From NCBI GenBank assembly GCA_015680685.1, contig MNCI01029100.1, positions 1 to 41,383 on the forward strand: DNA of 41,383 bases. Reading direction: 5' to 3'. A program made the position numbers and the translations under genes. The notes under the pieces are model-generated. The model saw only the letters and a list, made by a program, of their open reading frames with translations. It was not told the origin of the DNA and searched no databases. Source of the DNA: Gnetum montanum. Its lineage: Eukaryota; Streptophyta; Gnetopsida; Gnetales; Gnetaceae. Below, piece after piece: positions 22,461 through 32,809 of the stretch (the stretch's first letter is position 1; every line of letters begins with the position of its first letter).

Positions 22461-23456
22461 AGACTTAAGGACAACATCTTATGTGGGAAAGCTCTGAAGA
22501 CCAACTTGTAGACGATGGAGAATTTGGTCTTCGATCATGTGGGCCCTATCCACCTCCCCAAGATTAATCCCAGTTAAGATGTTGCTCTCATCAACATTGA
22601 TCCCTGTGGGTGGCTCCTATGAAAATGTAGTGGTAGTCACCTCCATGGAAGTGGTAGTGACCTAAGGATTTGGGAAATCAACTACCACCAGAGAGCTTTC
22701 AAATAGCTTGAAGGCATCTTCAGCATTGATTCCCTTCATGAATAGCTCTAACTTGTCCTGTAGCCACTTTAGGTAGCTCTTCCATTCAGACTTGTACTTC
22801 TTTTGATGGTTCTTTTGTGTCCAACCCCACTCAAGAACCCAAGCACAATAGTTCCTTCACTCCTTGGCCTATGTAGCTTTTGCTTTGTAAGGCTCCTGGC
22901 AAGGGTAACCTTGCCATGGATGGCATTTCAATACCATGTCCATTCGATCTCTTTGGTTCACAAAGAGTGCTTGTTAGCCACTTGGCCTTCCATAAACTCC
23001 TTATGATCCTTGAGATCTTTAATCTCCTTAACTTGTTTCTTATTTTTCCTTTCCAATACTACAACTCACTCCCACATGAACCATTGGAATGCTGGCATTT
23101 CCAAAAAATTTAGGAACATGAAGGTGCACAATTAGTGGCACTTTCATATAACCTTTGTGGAACATTTTCGACTTCAGTTGGCAAGTTAGGGAGTTCATCA
23201 ATCTCAATGGCATAGTTGGAATTCAATATAATCTTTAACATTGTAAACAATACAACAAGTGAATGCATAAAACCAGTAAATAAAAAATAATAAAATAACT
23301 AGAAAAATTTTAAATAACTTGGACCATATGACCACAAAACCCATATAAGATAACAAAAATGCATAAATAATAAAATAATTAAAAGCTAAATAAGCTAAGG
23401 TTCTTACCGACATTGGGAGCAATCTGTTGCAACTGATTGATCATGTGTTTGGCCAC

Positions 23457-23946
23457 TGATGAGACGCGACATGCATAGTGCTGCGATATCGCGTCTTTCC
23501 CTGNNNNNNNNNNNNNNNNNNNTATCACACTTAAGCTAAATAGGTGCCTCAGTACGACCACTTCGAGCACTTGCGTTACGTGTGGTGATCCTAGTAACGA
23601 TTAGCATTTGGTAGCCACAGTTGCATGGTTTAGGGTGTGTATGGTAAGTGGGAACGGATGCTAACGCTAGTTAATTTAGACTTAGGACATTAGTTAGAGT
23701 TAGTTAGTTTCTCAACCCTTTCCCTCCTAGCTTAGGAGATAAACTGAAAAATACCAAAAAAATCGCATACCTCAGACTTGCTTAACCATACACCGTGACA
23801 CATACAAGCAAGCCTGGGAAGACAACGAATGATTAACCCCAAGTGTTTCTTGTGGCGTGAGGCATTTAGTTTGCAGAGTTCGACCGGATTGCACGTGCAC
23901 GCTTGTATTCGTATGGTTGAGTGTAGGGGTACCTCGCCACTCATCA
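23457..23946 (+). mobile_element. solo LTR with 5-bp target-site duplication
   Basis: Runs from TGATGAGACGCG to CACTCATCA and is flanked by perfect copies of gccac (23452-23456 and 23947-23951). The right part (23523-23946) aligns with the LTR at 1637-2483 from about 2040 on, sharing tatggttgagtgtaggggta. The U3 start has an 8-bp inverted repeat agacgcga/tcgcgtct (23462-23469 and 23489-23496) and the palindrome gcgatatcgc (23483-23492). 19 Ns (23504-23522) hide part of U3, including where the TATA box would be. No internal domain is between the duplications as assembled, so it is a solo LTR unless the gap hides a deletion. Confidence 0.7.
23504..23522. other. assembly gap (19 N)
   Basis: Run of unresolved bases. 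The exact long repeat with 36180-37529 begins at the first base after it. Confidence 0.99.
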
Positions 23947-24872
23947 GCCACCTACGCATAAACTTTATTTTGTTAGGAACCTCCACCAATGGTTTCATGC
24001 AAAATGTAGACATGGAAGCACCCAGTTGAGGTTCAAAAGCTACAACAAGCATGATCATAGTATAACGATTAAAACTATGTTCAAATATGAAACTAAAAAT
24101 GCAACATATAAAAAAAATTCATAAGTACCTGGAAGATCATCTAGGATGATAATGAGAGGTTCACCTAGATGTGAACCTTAAAATATGGCATCAATGTCAT
24201 CCAATGTGGGATTGGATAGCCCCTCATCCTCATTTCATTGTAGAGCCTCCTCCTCTAGGCATGTTTGTTTTGCTTGGGTTGCTAGTTCTTATTGTTTACC
24301 TACAAGAATAAGGAAGACAAAACATAGAACAACTTAGCATATTTTGCCTAAAAAATAATAATAGCATGACCATATAACATAAAACATGAATGCAAAATGA
24401 ATTTTTAAAAAGTAAATAGAACATACCTACAACCACATGGTGTGCTTGGCTAAGTCTAACAATGAGCCTCCTCTTCGTAGGCTGCTCAACAACTGGTTTT
24501 GTCTCCTCAACCATAAGCCTCTTCAATTTTTCTCTAGCTACTTCATCAACTTTAGCATGTAATTCCTTGGCCTTCTTAACATTCCCATGGGCAACTTGGG
24601 GTTCAACCCATGCTGTCACAAGAAGGACAACACATACCACTAAAGTGCTTAGTGGTAACAAACAGTGATGTTGACCTTTTGGTATGTTAAAACCTTAAGG
24701 AAAATGGAGAACAAAGAATGTTGGCATGGTGTTGTATTTATAGAACAAGATTATGGACAAGGATTTTAAATTAGAAGCAAGAGAAAAGAAGTCAGAAAGA
24801 GCAAAAGACTCAAGAACTCATAGGCAAAGTTGACATCATTAAGAACTTGTGAAAGATGCTAAAGTTCAAAAG
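23523..24872 (+). repeat. 1350-bp perfect direct repeat, copy 1
   Basis: Matches 36180-37529 with a constant offset of 12657 and no difference seen by eye. It covers the right part of the LTR (to 23946) and 926 bp of the split minus-strand gene (exons 1-3, TATA box). It starts at the N gap and ends at gttcaaaag. Confidence 0.9.
24735..24742 (-). promoter_or_regulatory. TATA box upstream of the split minus-strand ORF
   Basis: TATAAATA on the minus strand, about 75 bp before the ATG at 24661. A second identical copy is at 37392-37399 in the duplicated block. The surrounding ctataaatacaac is similar to the LTR TATA region, so an LTR origin is possible. Confidence 0.35.
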
Positions 24873-25259
24873 CAAGGACAAGAAACGAAGATTTCAAGTG
24901 CAAAGGAAACTCAAGAAAGACATCTCTAAGAAATAGAAGACGACTTAGCCGAAGTAAAGGAAAATTAGTAAAGATGTCTCCTTGATGTCAAAGATGTCTT
25001 GGAAGAATGGAAGGTTGGTTAGTCAACAAATTAAAACAAAGATTAAGAGCCAAATTGATAAAACTAGTAACATAATTAAGGCCTAAATAATCACATAACT
25101 ATGTAACTAGAAAAATGTTGATGTTGTCTAGAAAATAAAATAAAACAAAAATAAAAAATCTTACTTTACTTGCTAGGAGAAGACAATGTGGGGATCCTAA
25201 GGGGTATACATGTTTGGGCATCCAAATCAGGGATACCCTACTAGCTATGAGCCATTGGC

Positions 25260-25560
25260 CAAGCACTTGTAGTAGGCCTCAGTGCAAGGTATACCTGCCA
25301 AAGTCATCCTTAAGCTACTTCTATCACTACTACTGGGCTTTTGACAAAGACCTCTAGTGTTGTTTGGGCCAAGGCCAAGAGCTAGTCACTCTAAATCAAC
25401 CTATGGCCATCCACCTTGTACTTGCAAGCATGCCAATCCAAGCAATCATTAAACCCAAGTGGCTTACCCTTCCAAATGGTAGACAATGCTGGGAGGATTT
25501 TGGAATAAGGTGTGGAAGTGGTAACCAATCAATAACGGGTTATTAGCATTGTACTAGATA
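25260..25560 (+). pseudogene. possible gag knuckle fragment
   Basis: The translation LPKSSLSYFYHYYWAFDKDL near 25297-25356 resembles the knuckle region of relic B (MPKYFKLDHFYHYHQLLGHD). Flanking text is open from 25364 to 25546 but not recognisable. A weak match, possibly the remainder of a deleted gag upstream of pol. Confidence 0.3.
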
Positions 25561-25569
25561 AACTTGGGC

Positions 25570-27770
25570 ATGTCCTAGATTTTAAACAACTTATGGGTGC
25601 CTTTGGTGTACATGCCATGAAGTTGTTCATCCTCCACATGGATGTTAGAATCATCAACTATGAATTGAACAATTAGGCTAATAGAGTATGATGGTAAGGT
25701 CTCCACAATAACAGCCACTATTTCAAATGCCAAGTGTGACCATACCATTACACTAAAATTTTGTAATAGGAAGGCAAGGAATTCCTTGGCCCCTAGCCTA
25801 AACCAAAGGGAGCCATAGTCTGACACCATGTCAACAGGTAGGGTGTTTGACCCTAGTGTGTGGATGCAACACAAAAGTCCAACTAGCTTAATTACTACTA
25901 GTATAGGCTTCAGGAAGGCCCTACACAACCTAATAATATCCATTATAACCTTATATGATCATAAAAAAAATTTAACAATCGTTAAACAACCAAAAAATTA
26001 CAACCATATTGTTAACATTTTTGTACTAAACTAAAAAACAAAAATCACACTTCTTAACCATTAAAACCAAAAAAAAATTTAATAAAAAACTAAGAAAAGT
26101 CCTAAATAGCCCATTGACACTGATGGCAATCTCATGGTGGAAAATATACATAAAAAATTACAAAAAATGTATGTGAAAAATTAAAACCATGAGAGTTAGC
26201 CTATACTAAAATGTAACCTACAACAACAACTACAAAATTTGAACTAGAAATCCTAGTTTGCAGTGAAATTAGCTAGAGTAAAAACTCTATGGAGGATAGT
26301 TAAATTTTTTTTAAAATTATAGTAGTTGTTGGTGATTGAAATACAACATGTAAATAACCTTAGGAAATTTTAACATTGTTATAAAAATCACAACAATAGA
26401 CCAACACTACCTATACAAGATTGAGAGATTTATAGGTCCAACTGAAACTACAACTATAGAAGGCAGTTCACACCAAACAAATGATGACAACTTTTTACTA
26501 AATTTCTTTTCTAAGTCTAGATACTACACACACAAAAATTTTAACAAAATTTAACATCAATTTTGTAGTTTCAGGATTGGAAAAAATTCATACGACAACC
26601 TAAAACCACTTCAAAATTTCATGAGAAAACCCAATTTGTAGAAAAATGGTTGAAATAGATCACTAGAAAAAAATATGAAATTTTTTTAAAAAATTCTATA
26701 ATTGATGCTAAGCCCTCCCACAAAACCCTAGTCATCCCTAAGAAGCTAGGATGTTGGTAGAAAAATTCATTCTAGGTGTTAGCGTTGCCCAAATTTGGAG
26801 GGGTAAAATAGTGAAAAACCATAAACCCACTATGTAATAACTTGTGGTAAAACTTAGAAAAAATTAAGTATAAGTCAAAAATTAGTGGTTCAACCACTAG
26901 TTTAACCAGAAAATGACAAGAAACAACCCCATGGCCCTAAAAACCAAAAAATCTATGCCCTTATAAAAAATTAGAAAAGAGGCATTCCTTTTTGGTTGAA
27001 AACAACAAAAATTACAGTAAACAAGGCAAAATAAAAATTCATAACTTTATATCAGCAATCCATAAGACCAAACCCATGCAATACACACATGAACATAACT
27101 AGAATACAAAATTTGAACCATTCAAAACCAAAAACTACTTAGCATACAAGCCTAGCCAAGACAAAATGCCTAGGTTTTTAGCCAAAATTCAAAAAAAAAA
27201 AAAAAAAAATGTTAGAAGATGTGTACCTGATAGTCATTATGGATGATTTGTCCCCAAGAAGAGGTCATGATAGGTTGGAAAGTCTCTTGGAAATAGCATC
27301 TACTTCCTCTAGGGGTAGGTTCTTAGTGATGGATGCTCTTCTCTTAGACATGTTGTGCGTAGATTGATGTAAACAATCTTCCAAATTCTCCTTCACTGTC
27401 CTAGCAATTGTGTTGCTCCTTGATGTAGAATGACCAAGCTATGTTAGGGATGAATGGAATTGAAGCCAAAATCAAGGTGGAAGCTATGATGCTATGTGTT
27501 GCTTGTTGGATATGGGCTAGGAAGGTTGATGTTGGTGAAATTGTAATGTGGGAATTACTCCCAAACTTATGCGTTGATTGTCCAAAATCTCATTCCCAAA
27601 ACATTCACACAACTCCCACATAACTCCATGTTCACAGTTAGAAGGTGGGAGCTACACTAGGAGTGGGAAAAATTAATGTTTAATAATAATTTAAATTTGG
27701 GTGGGCCCCACTAGTCGCTTCCTAAATAAACCAGTAAAAATCCTAATACATTAGGATTTAGGCATTTTGA
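25570..27770. other. AT-rich non-coding DNA
   Basis: No supported gene. A 122-codon open frame on the minus strand (25575-25943) has a partly hydrophobic translation and no family I can name. A run of 19 A is at 27191-27209. If relic B and the pol block are one Ogre-like element, this would be part of the spacer/intron between protease and RT. Confidence 0.4.
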
Positions 27771-27773
27771 TAA

Positions 27774-29540
27774 GAACTATGCTGGGATTAAGTCCCTAAA
27801 AGTCTTGGAATGGATTCCAAGCCCCAACCACTACCAAATCTTACCTCCTAGCCACCCATCCACAACATATTAAGGCCAATAACCCTCCATACCAAAGTTA
27901 GAAACTGGATGTTAACATTGGAAGGTGCCAAGCATCGAGGAAGGTTAAAACCCATAGCAAAATCAAGTATTTTAGGTAACTACATTAAGTAGTGTAGTCC
28001 CGTGGGGGATGAGAATTTCCAAAATCAATCAGGCTTCCAATTGACCTTGGAATGGCCACACCAAGCCCAAGACCCTAGTTGAAGCCTTCAACAATACCAG
28101 AACTTCCTAAAAGCCACCAAAAGTGTCAAAAATCATTTGTCTTGGATGAACTACATTGGGGGTCACCCCAACTATGTTGGCCAACGTAGTCCCAACATAG
28201 TTGATAGGTGTTTGGCTATCAAATAACTTCAAAAACCTTGGAAGTGGTACATCATGACCTTTAAATCTTCTTGAAGCCTTCGGTAACCCTAAAATGTCAA
28301 GTTATTGAGCAGAAATAAGTCAAACCCCACTCGAACCGTGGAACTACAGTGAGCATGATCACAATGGTGTTGGCTAGCATAGTCACAGCATAGTTGGCAG
28401 AGATTTGACCATGAAAACCAAAAAATAACCTTCAAAGTGAAATATACTAGTCTTTACACCTTTCCAAAGTCTCCAGTAACAATGAAATGCCAAGTAGTGA
28501 AGTAAAAATAGGTCAAAACTCACCTAAACTTTCCTAGTAGCTAGGGAAGCGTAGGACTATGCTTGCTAGCATAGTTCCTCCATGAAAATTTTAAAATAAT
28601 CCATTAACATGTCAAATCGACATCTTGATGCATCATATTAATTCCAATATCCTAGTGGAGCCCTCAAAGACCACCAAACCCTCGAAACCAAGTAAAAATA
28701 GCCAAAATCCATCATATTCCTCCTAACCAGGCTAAGACTATGTTGGCTAGCATAGTCTAGGAGGATGACCATATTAAGACTTAAACGACCTTTAGAATCA
28801 GCAATTTTGAGTCTAAACCTTGGCCATGAGCATTAGTAATTCCAAGAACTTAAGAACTTGGTTGATTTTCCATCAAAACTCATAAAAAGCTAAAATTCAA
28901 GAACAACTATAGTAGGGAAGGCCAAAGCCATGCTGGCCCTAGTGTAGTTGTGACTTCAAAATGGTTTTACTAATACCACAACAATCCAATTGGTGTAAAA
29001 CTTGATTAGGAAAGCCTAGAACCTTAAAACCATCAACCTAGCTATAATTTGACCTTGTTTTGACCATAAAAACACCATGTTTCATTAAGCCACATTAGGT
29101 CAACTCTCAGCTATGCTGGCCAGTGTAGTCCTTGGGGGTATGGTTCCAAATCTCACTTTCAATAACCTATTTTGGCCTTCAAATTATTGGGTCACAACCC
29201 TAATGCCCCTATGCTACCCTTGGAAGCTAATACGACACAAATTTCAATCCTAAGAGATCATGAACCATTTTCTCCATGGAACTACACTAGGGCCACACTG
29301 GCCAACATAGTCCCAGCATAGTTGATAGTCCTTAATTACATTTGTGGCTTCCAAATGGTCAAATCAATATCAAAGTTGACCAATTTTTACTCCTAATCTA
29401 CTGCACTAGTAATTTGAACTATCAAAACCCTAAAAATAACCCTAACAAACTTGGAAACCCACATTCTAGTAGGAACCATGCTGGGGCCTGCCAAAGCCAT
29501 GCTAGCTAGTGTAGTCCCAGCATTGCTCTAGCATAGTTGC
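27774..29540 (+). repeat. diverged tandem array, period about 185 bp (array 1)
   Basis: A core of the form aactac...tgTTGGC(T/C)AgCaTAGTcccAGCATAGTTGgc recurs at about 27977, 28148, 28341, 28538, 28726, 28903, 29102, 29279 and 29468 (steps 171, 193, 197, 188, 177, 199, 177, 189 bp), with a weaker first unit near 27774. Between cores the units also share phrases such as gtaaaaataggtcaaa and accttcaaagtg. It is non-coding and strongly diverged. Related to array 2 at 34.7-35.45 kb. Confidence 0.7.
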
Positions 29541-29679
29541 CAAAAAGGATCTCATTCTTGCTTTCAAATAGCCTCAAAATGATCTCCTAAGTGCCCAAAC
29601 TCCTCATCAATCCTACAGCCTTACACCATAGCCTACCAAGGTCCAAACTAGCAAAATGTAATCCTAATTGATCCATATT

Positions 29680-30450
29680 GACCATGTTTTATTTCATGTT
29701 TTCCACCTTGACTAGTTTAGCCTTGATTCATTGTGTTTTGACTTGATTCAACCTCATTATATACCATTGACCATTGTTGCCCTATCATTTGATGTCCTTT
29801 GACTTTATTTTGATCATTTTAACATCATTTGGCCTTATCCCATCAAATATTTCTATCATTTGTCATCATTTAACCTTAGTTGACTTGGTTTGACATCAGT
29901 TAACCTTGAACATCACTATGATCTTGTTTGATCCTCCAAAACACCATTTGATGGGATTTCACTATCATTTAAACTCAATTTGATCTCATTTGTCATCATT
30001 TGGCTATCATTTGGCTTGATTTCATGTTAGTTGACCTTTGTTTTGTTTTACCTTATATACCTTATCCTATTTCGTATGATCCTTGTTGATTCTGTTTTAG
30101 GCTTGGTTGACATCATTTGATGGTACTTGACCATCATTAGATCCTCGTTTGGCCTCGTTAGACCATCATTTGGACTCATTTAACTATCATTTAGTATCTA
30201 CTTGGCCTTATTTGATGTTTTTTGACCTTTAGTGCATCTTACCTACCTTGCCTCTTCTTTTATAGTCCTTGTTGACCATGTGTTGACCTTGCTTGACTAT
30301 ATAGTAGATGAAGTTTGACCATGATTTGGCCTTTACTTAACCCCACTAAACCATTGTTTGGCCTTCATTTGACACTATTTAGCCTTTATTCCACCCTAAT
30401 TATTTTAGCCTTCCTCTTATAACCTTTAGTTTCCTTGTTTGAACCTTTTT
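29680..30450 (+). repeat. cryptically simple region built from TTTGACC and ATCATTTGG words
   Basis: For about 770 bp the words tttgacc/ttggcc and (c)atcattt(g) alternate at irregular 10-25-bp intervals (for example catcatttggcc, ttgaccatcatt, tgtcatcatttggc). No exact period is visible. It lies between array 1 and the pol start. Confidence 0.6.
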
Positions 30451-30459
30451 TGACCATTA

Positions 30460-31000
30460 ATGAAACATGTTTTGGCTTATTCATGCATAATTGCTAGAGT
30501 ATTTTACATTATTTTTGCACTATTTGCTTATTTTATCACACAAGTGTTGCTTAATATCCATATGGCTGATATACAGGATTGGAGTATGAACACTTGGAGG
30601 CAAATCAGTTTACCTTTGAGCCTAACTGGATCTCATGGTAATGTTGAACAATTCATTAACCTCAACCACTTAGATCTTGATCTTGAGAACCCAGTTGATC
30701 ACATAGCCTTGATAGATAAACATCTCGAATGACCAGAACACCTAGTTAAGGCCCTTGATGTTGAGGTTGACAACATTACCAAAGGCTCTCTAGTTGAGGT
30801 TCTTGTCATGACACACAATGATGAGAAGAAAACATTGAAACTATGGTCCTCATTGGAACCTCAATAGGCTCAAAACATCACCAAAGTCCTTCAAGACAAC
30901 ATTAAGGCCTTTGCCTAGTCATATGAAGATATTCTAGGTATTGACCCATGTCTAGTGTAACATAACATCATACTGGATCCTAATATCAAGCTAGTTAAGC
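30460..31000 (+). pseudogene. pol: pol N-terminal region
   Basis: From about 30570 the text DLDLENPVDHIALIDKHLE, then THNDEKKTLKLWSSLEPQ, LQDNIKAFA, SYEDILGIDPCLV and NIILDPNIKLVKQ corresponds to the conserved run before RT in Tat-type elements (T-L-x-(I/L)-G/W-x-S-L, F-A-W-S-x-E-D-M-P-G-I-D, and P-V-K-Q-K). The hydrophobic start at the ATG 30460 (MKHVLAYSCIIARVFYIIFA) precedes the conserved part and is probably not coding. Stops at 30730, 30865, 30916 and 30957. Confidence 0.65.
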
Positions 31001-31720
31001 AAAAATTTCATAAGATCAAACCAAATTTTCATAAGATCAAACCAAAAATTCATGAAAAAAAGTTTCATTCAAGTTGTCAATTATGCAAAATGGTTGTTCA
31101 ACATAGTTGTAGTCCCTAAGAAAAACAAGAGTATATGCATCTGTATTGATTTTTAAGACCTAAATAAGGTAACCATCAAAGATGATCTACCTTTGCCTAG
31201 TATTGACCAACTTATCGATACTACAGTTGGGCATGCCTTATTATCCTTCATGAATGGATTCTCAGGATATAACCAAGTTAGGATTAACTCGAAGCATCAA
31301 CTTTGTATGACCTTCATAACTTCTTGGAAAACCTTTTGTTACACCATGATATCCTTTTGTCTAAAGAACATAGGTGCCACTTATCAATGAGTCATGATGT
31401 ATATCTTTAGTGATTACATGCTAGGATTGCTTAATAGGGATGATATGGTCATTAAGTCCAAAATGGGTAGGAACGATGTGCATGACCTTGACCTTATGTT
31501 GAAATAATGTCTTAAATATGAGCTTAGGCTTAATCCCAAGAAGTGTGTCTTTGGTGTCAAACCCGATAAGATGATTGGCTTTGTAGTATCCAAAGAGGGA
31601 ATACATGTTGATCTTGATAAGGTTAAGGCCACATCCAACTTGGCAATACCAACTAATCTTAAGGAGATTTGAGGACTACAAGGTAGATTATAATTTATTC
31701 ATAGGTTCATTGCCAGGCTT
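31001..31720 (+). pseudogene. pol: reverse transcriptase domain of pol
   Basis: The frame reads VVNYAKWLFNIVVVPKKNKS, DLNKVTIKDDLPLPSIDQLI, LLSFMNGFSGYNQVRI, FCLKNIGATYQ, RDDMVIKSK, LNPKKCVFGVK and GFVVSKEGIHVDLDKVKA, in the normal RT motif order. The motif A Asp (usual F-M-D-A-F-S-G-Y) is Asn at about 31253, and the residues before the D-D of motif C (usual Y-V-D-D) are N-R; this copy cannot be active. A 21-bp in-frame tandem duplication (31007-31027 and 31028-31048, FHKIKPN) lies at the domain start. Stops at 31156, 31388, 31505, 31670 and others. Confidence 0.8.
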
Positions 31721-31829
31721 ACAGTAAATTATAACCCATGCAACACTAGCTTAAAAAAGAAGTTCACTATGAGTGGATGACTTCATTCCAAGAAGCCTTT
31801 TAAAACCCTAAGCAAGAGTTCACACAACT

Positions 31830-32260
31830 ACTCACAGTCTATCCACCACAAAATGATAAATATTTTACCATATACCTTGCTATCTTTGACACATCCATTA
31901 GGTCTCTAGTATGTCAGAAATAAGATGATGGGGCCAAGTTACCCATGTACTACCTAAGCCATGCATTGATTGCCTATGGGACCCAATACATTGAAGTGAA
32001 GAAGTATTGTCTAGCCCTAGTCTTCTCATTGAAGAAGTGGTGACACTACGTCTTTTGGAGCCAAGTCAACATCATTTGCAAGGATAACGTGCTTAGAGCC
32101 ATAATGACCAAGATCTATGAAAGTAGACATATAGCCCAATTTAAAGTCATAATAGCTCAGTTTGACCTCCATTACATCTCCCAAGCCTTAACAAATGGCC
32201 AAGATATAGCCACACAACTTAACATTTCCTTAGTAGAAGGCCATGCACCCATTGACCCTA
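31830..32260 (+). pseudogene. pol: RNase H domain of pol
   Basis: TIYLAIFDTSIRSLV (first catalytic Asp region), LPMYYLSHALIAYGTQYIEV, KKYCLALVFSLKKW, IICKDNVLRAIM and FDLHYISQALTNGQDIATQL follow the order of the Ty3-type RNase H and its connection, although the usual T-D of the third motif is K-D. The last motif corresponds to the common A-Q-A-L-A-D-F segment. Stops near 31921 and 32041. Confidence 0.7.
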
Positions 32261-32299
32261 AATTTCCTTATGAGCATGTCAACATTGTTAGCGAAGTAC

Positions 32300-32790
32300 T
32301 TGAGGGCTATGAGGAAATTATGTACTTTGATGGAGCTTCAACTACACATGGGGCTAGTGCTACTACCATCATAACATCACCTTCTAGTAAAATCCAACCC
32401 TTCACCTACTGTTTTGAATTCTCATGTACCAACAATGTGGCGGGGTATGAAGGATTAATCTAGGGAATGATGGTAGCTCATGACTAAGGAATCAAATGCT
32501 TGATGATAGAAGATGATTCACAAATTGTGGTTAACTAAGGAATGTAAAGCCAAACATTTACAACCTTATTTTCACCTAGGCAAGAAACTAATAAAAAAAT
32601 TTACAGACATTGGTATCCAACATGTATCCCAAACTGAGAACATGTTAGTCAATGCCATTGCAAACTTAGCCCTAAGTGTGATGCCTAATGTATTTAGTAA
32701 GTTACCCTCCTTGACTATGAACTATGCTATTCCCATCATGCAAAACATTGAAGGTGACTCTATAGCCTCTGCTAATACCACTCCTTAAAA
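32300..32790 (+). pseudogene. pol: archaeal-type second RNase H domain of pol
   Basis: MYFDGASTTHGASATTIITS, YCFEFSCTNNVAGYEGLI, IEDDSQIVVN and, in a shifted frame, QPYFHLGKKLIKKFTDIGIQ and HVSQTENMLVNAIANLAL match the additional (archaeal-type) RNase H of plant Tat-lineage elements: D-G-A, T-N-N-x-A-E-Y-E, D-S-Q-L-V, and H-V-x-x-x-x-N-x-x-A-D-A-L-A. The Glu of the second motif is Gly here and the last Asp is Asn. Its presence places the element in the Tat/Ogre branch rather than the chromoviruses. Confidence 0.75.
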
Positions 32791-32809
32791 GGAATGGTAT
32801 GATGATATC

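Larger units (their letters stand above)
22470..24742 (-). pseudogene. possible intron-containing decayed gene, split by a solo LTR
   Basis: Minus strand. A TATA box (24742-24735) lies about 75 bp upstream of the ATG at 24661. Exon 1 (24661-24427) encodes a hydrophobic, signal-peptide-like start (MLPLSTLVVCVVLLVTA) then a basic stretch (VKKAKELHAKVDEVAREKLK). A GT-AG intron (24426-24300) leads to exon 2 (24299-24129; three stops; LIIILDDLP at its end), a second GT-AG intron (24128-24040) and exon 3 (24039-23947; FEPQLGASMSTFCMKPLVE). Both introns are phase 1 and keep the frame. Exon 3 is broken by the solo LTR at 23457-23946 and resumes at 23451 to a donor-like GTAAG at 23407. Further coding-like sequence follows (about 23232-22470) with coiled-coil and Trp-rich text (IKDLKDHKEFMEGQVANKHS; YKSEWKSYLKWLQDKLELF) and a frame change. 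Family unknown; it could be a host gene or an extra retroelement ORF. Confidence 0.4.

Noticed and set aside
23732-24058. 108-codon minus-strand ORF (and its copy at 36389-36715) as one gene
   Set aside because: Its second half lies in the LTR; only the first part (before 23947) fits the split-gene exon 3.
25575-25943. 122-codon minus-strand open frame with hydrophobic stretches
   Set aside because: No family recognised, no promoter or codon signal, and AT-rich surroundings; kept only as a note.
27774-29540. CRISPR-like array
   Set aside because: Units are about 185 bp with diverged cores and no exact short repeats; it is satellite-like plant DNA.
30460-30570. Membrane protein starting at ATG 30460
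   Set aside because: The hydrophobic stretch simply precedes the conserved pol N-terminal text in the same frame and has no independent support.
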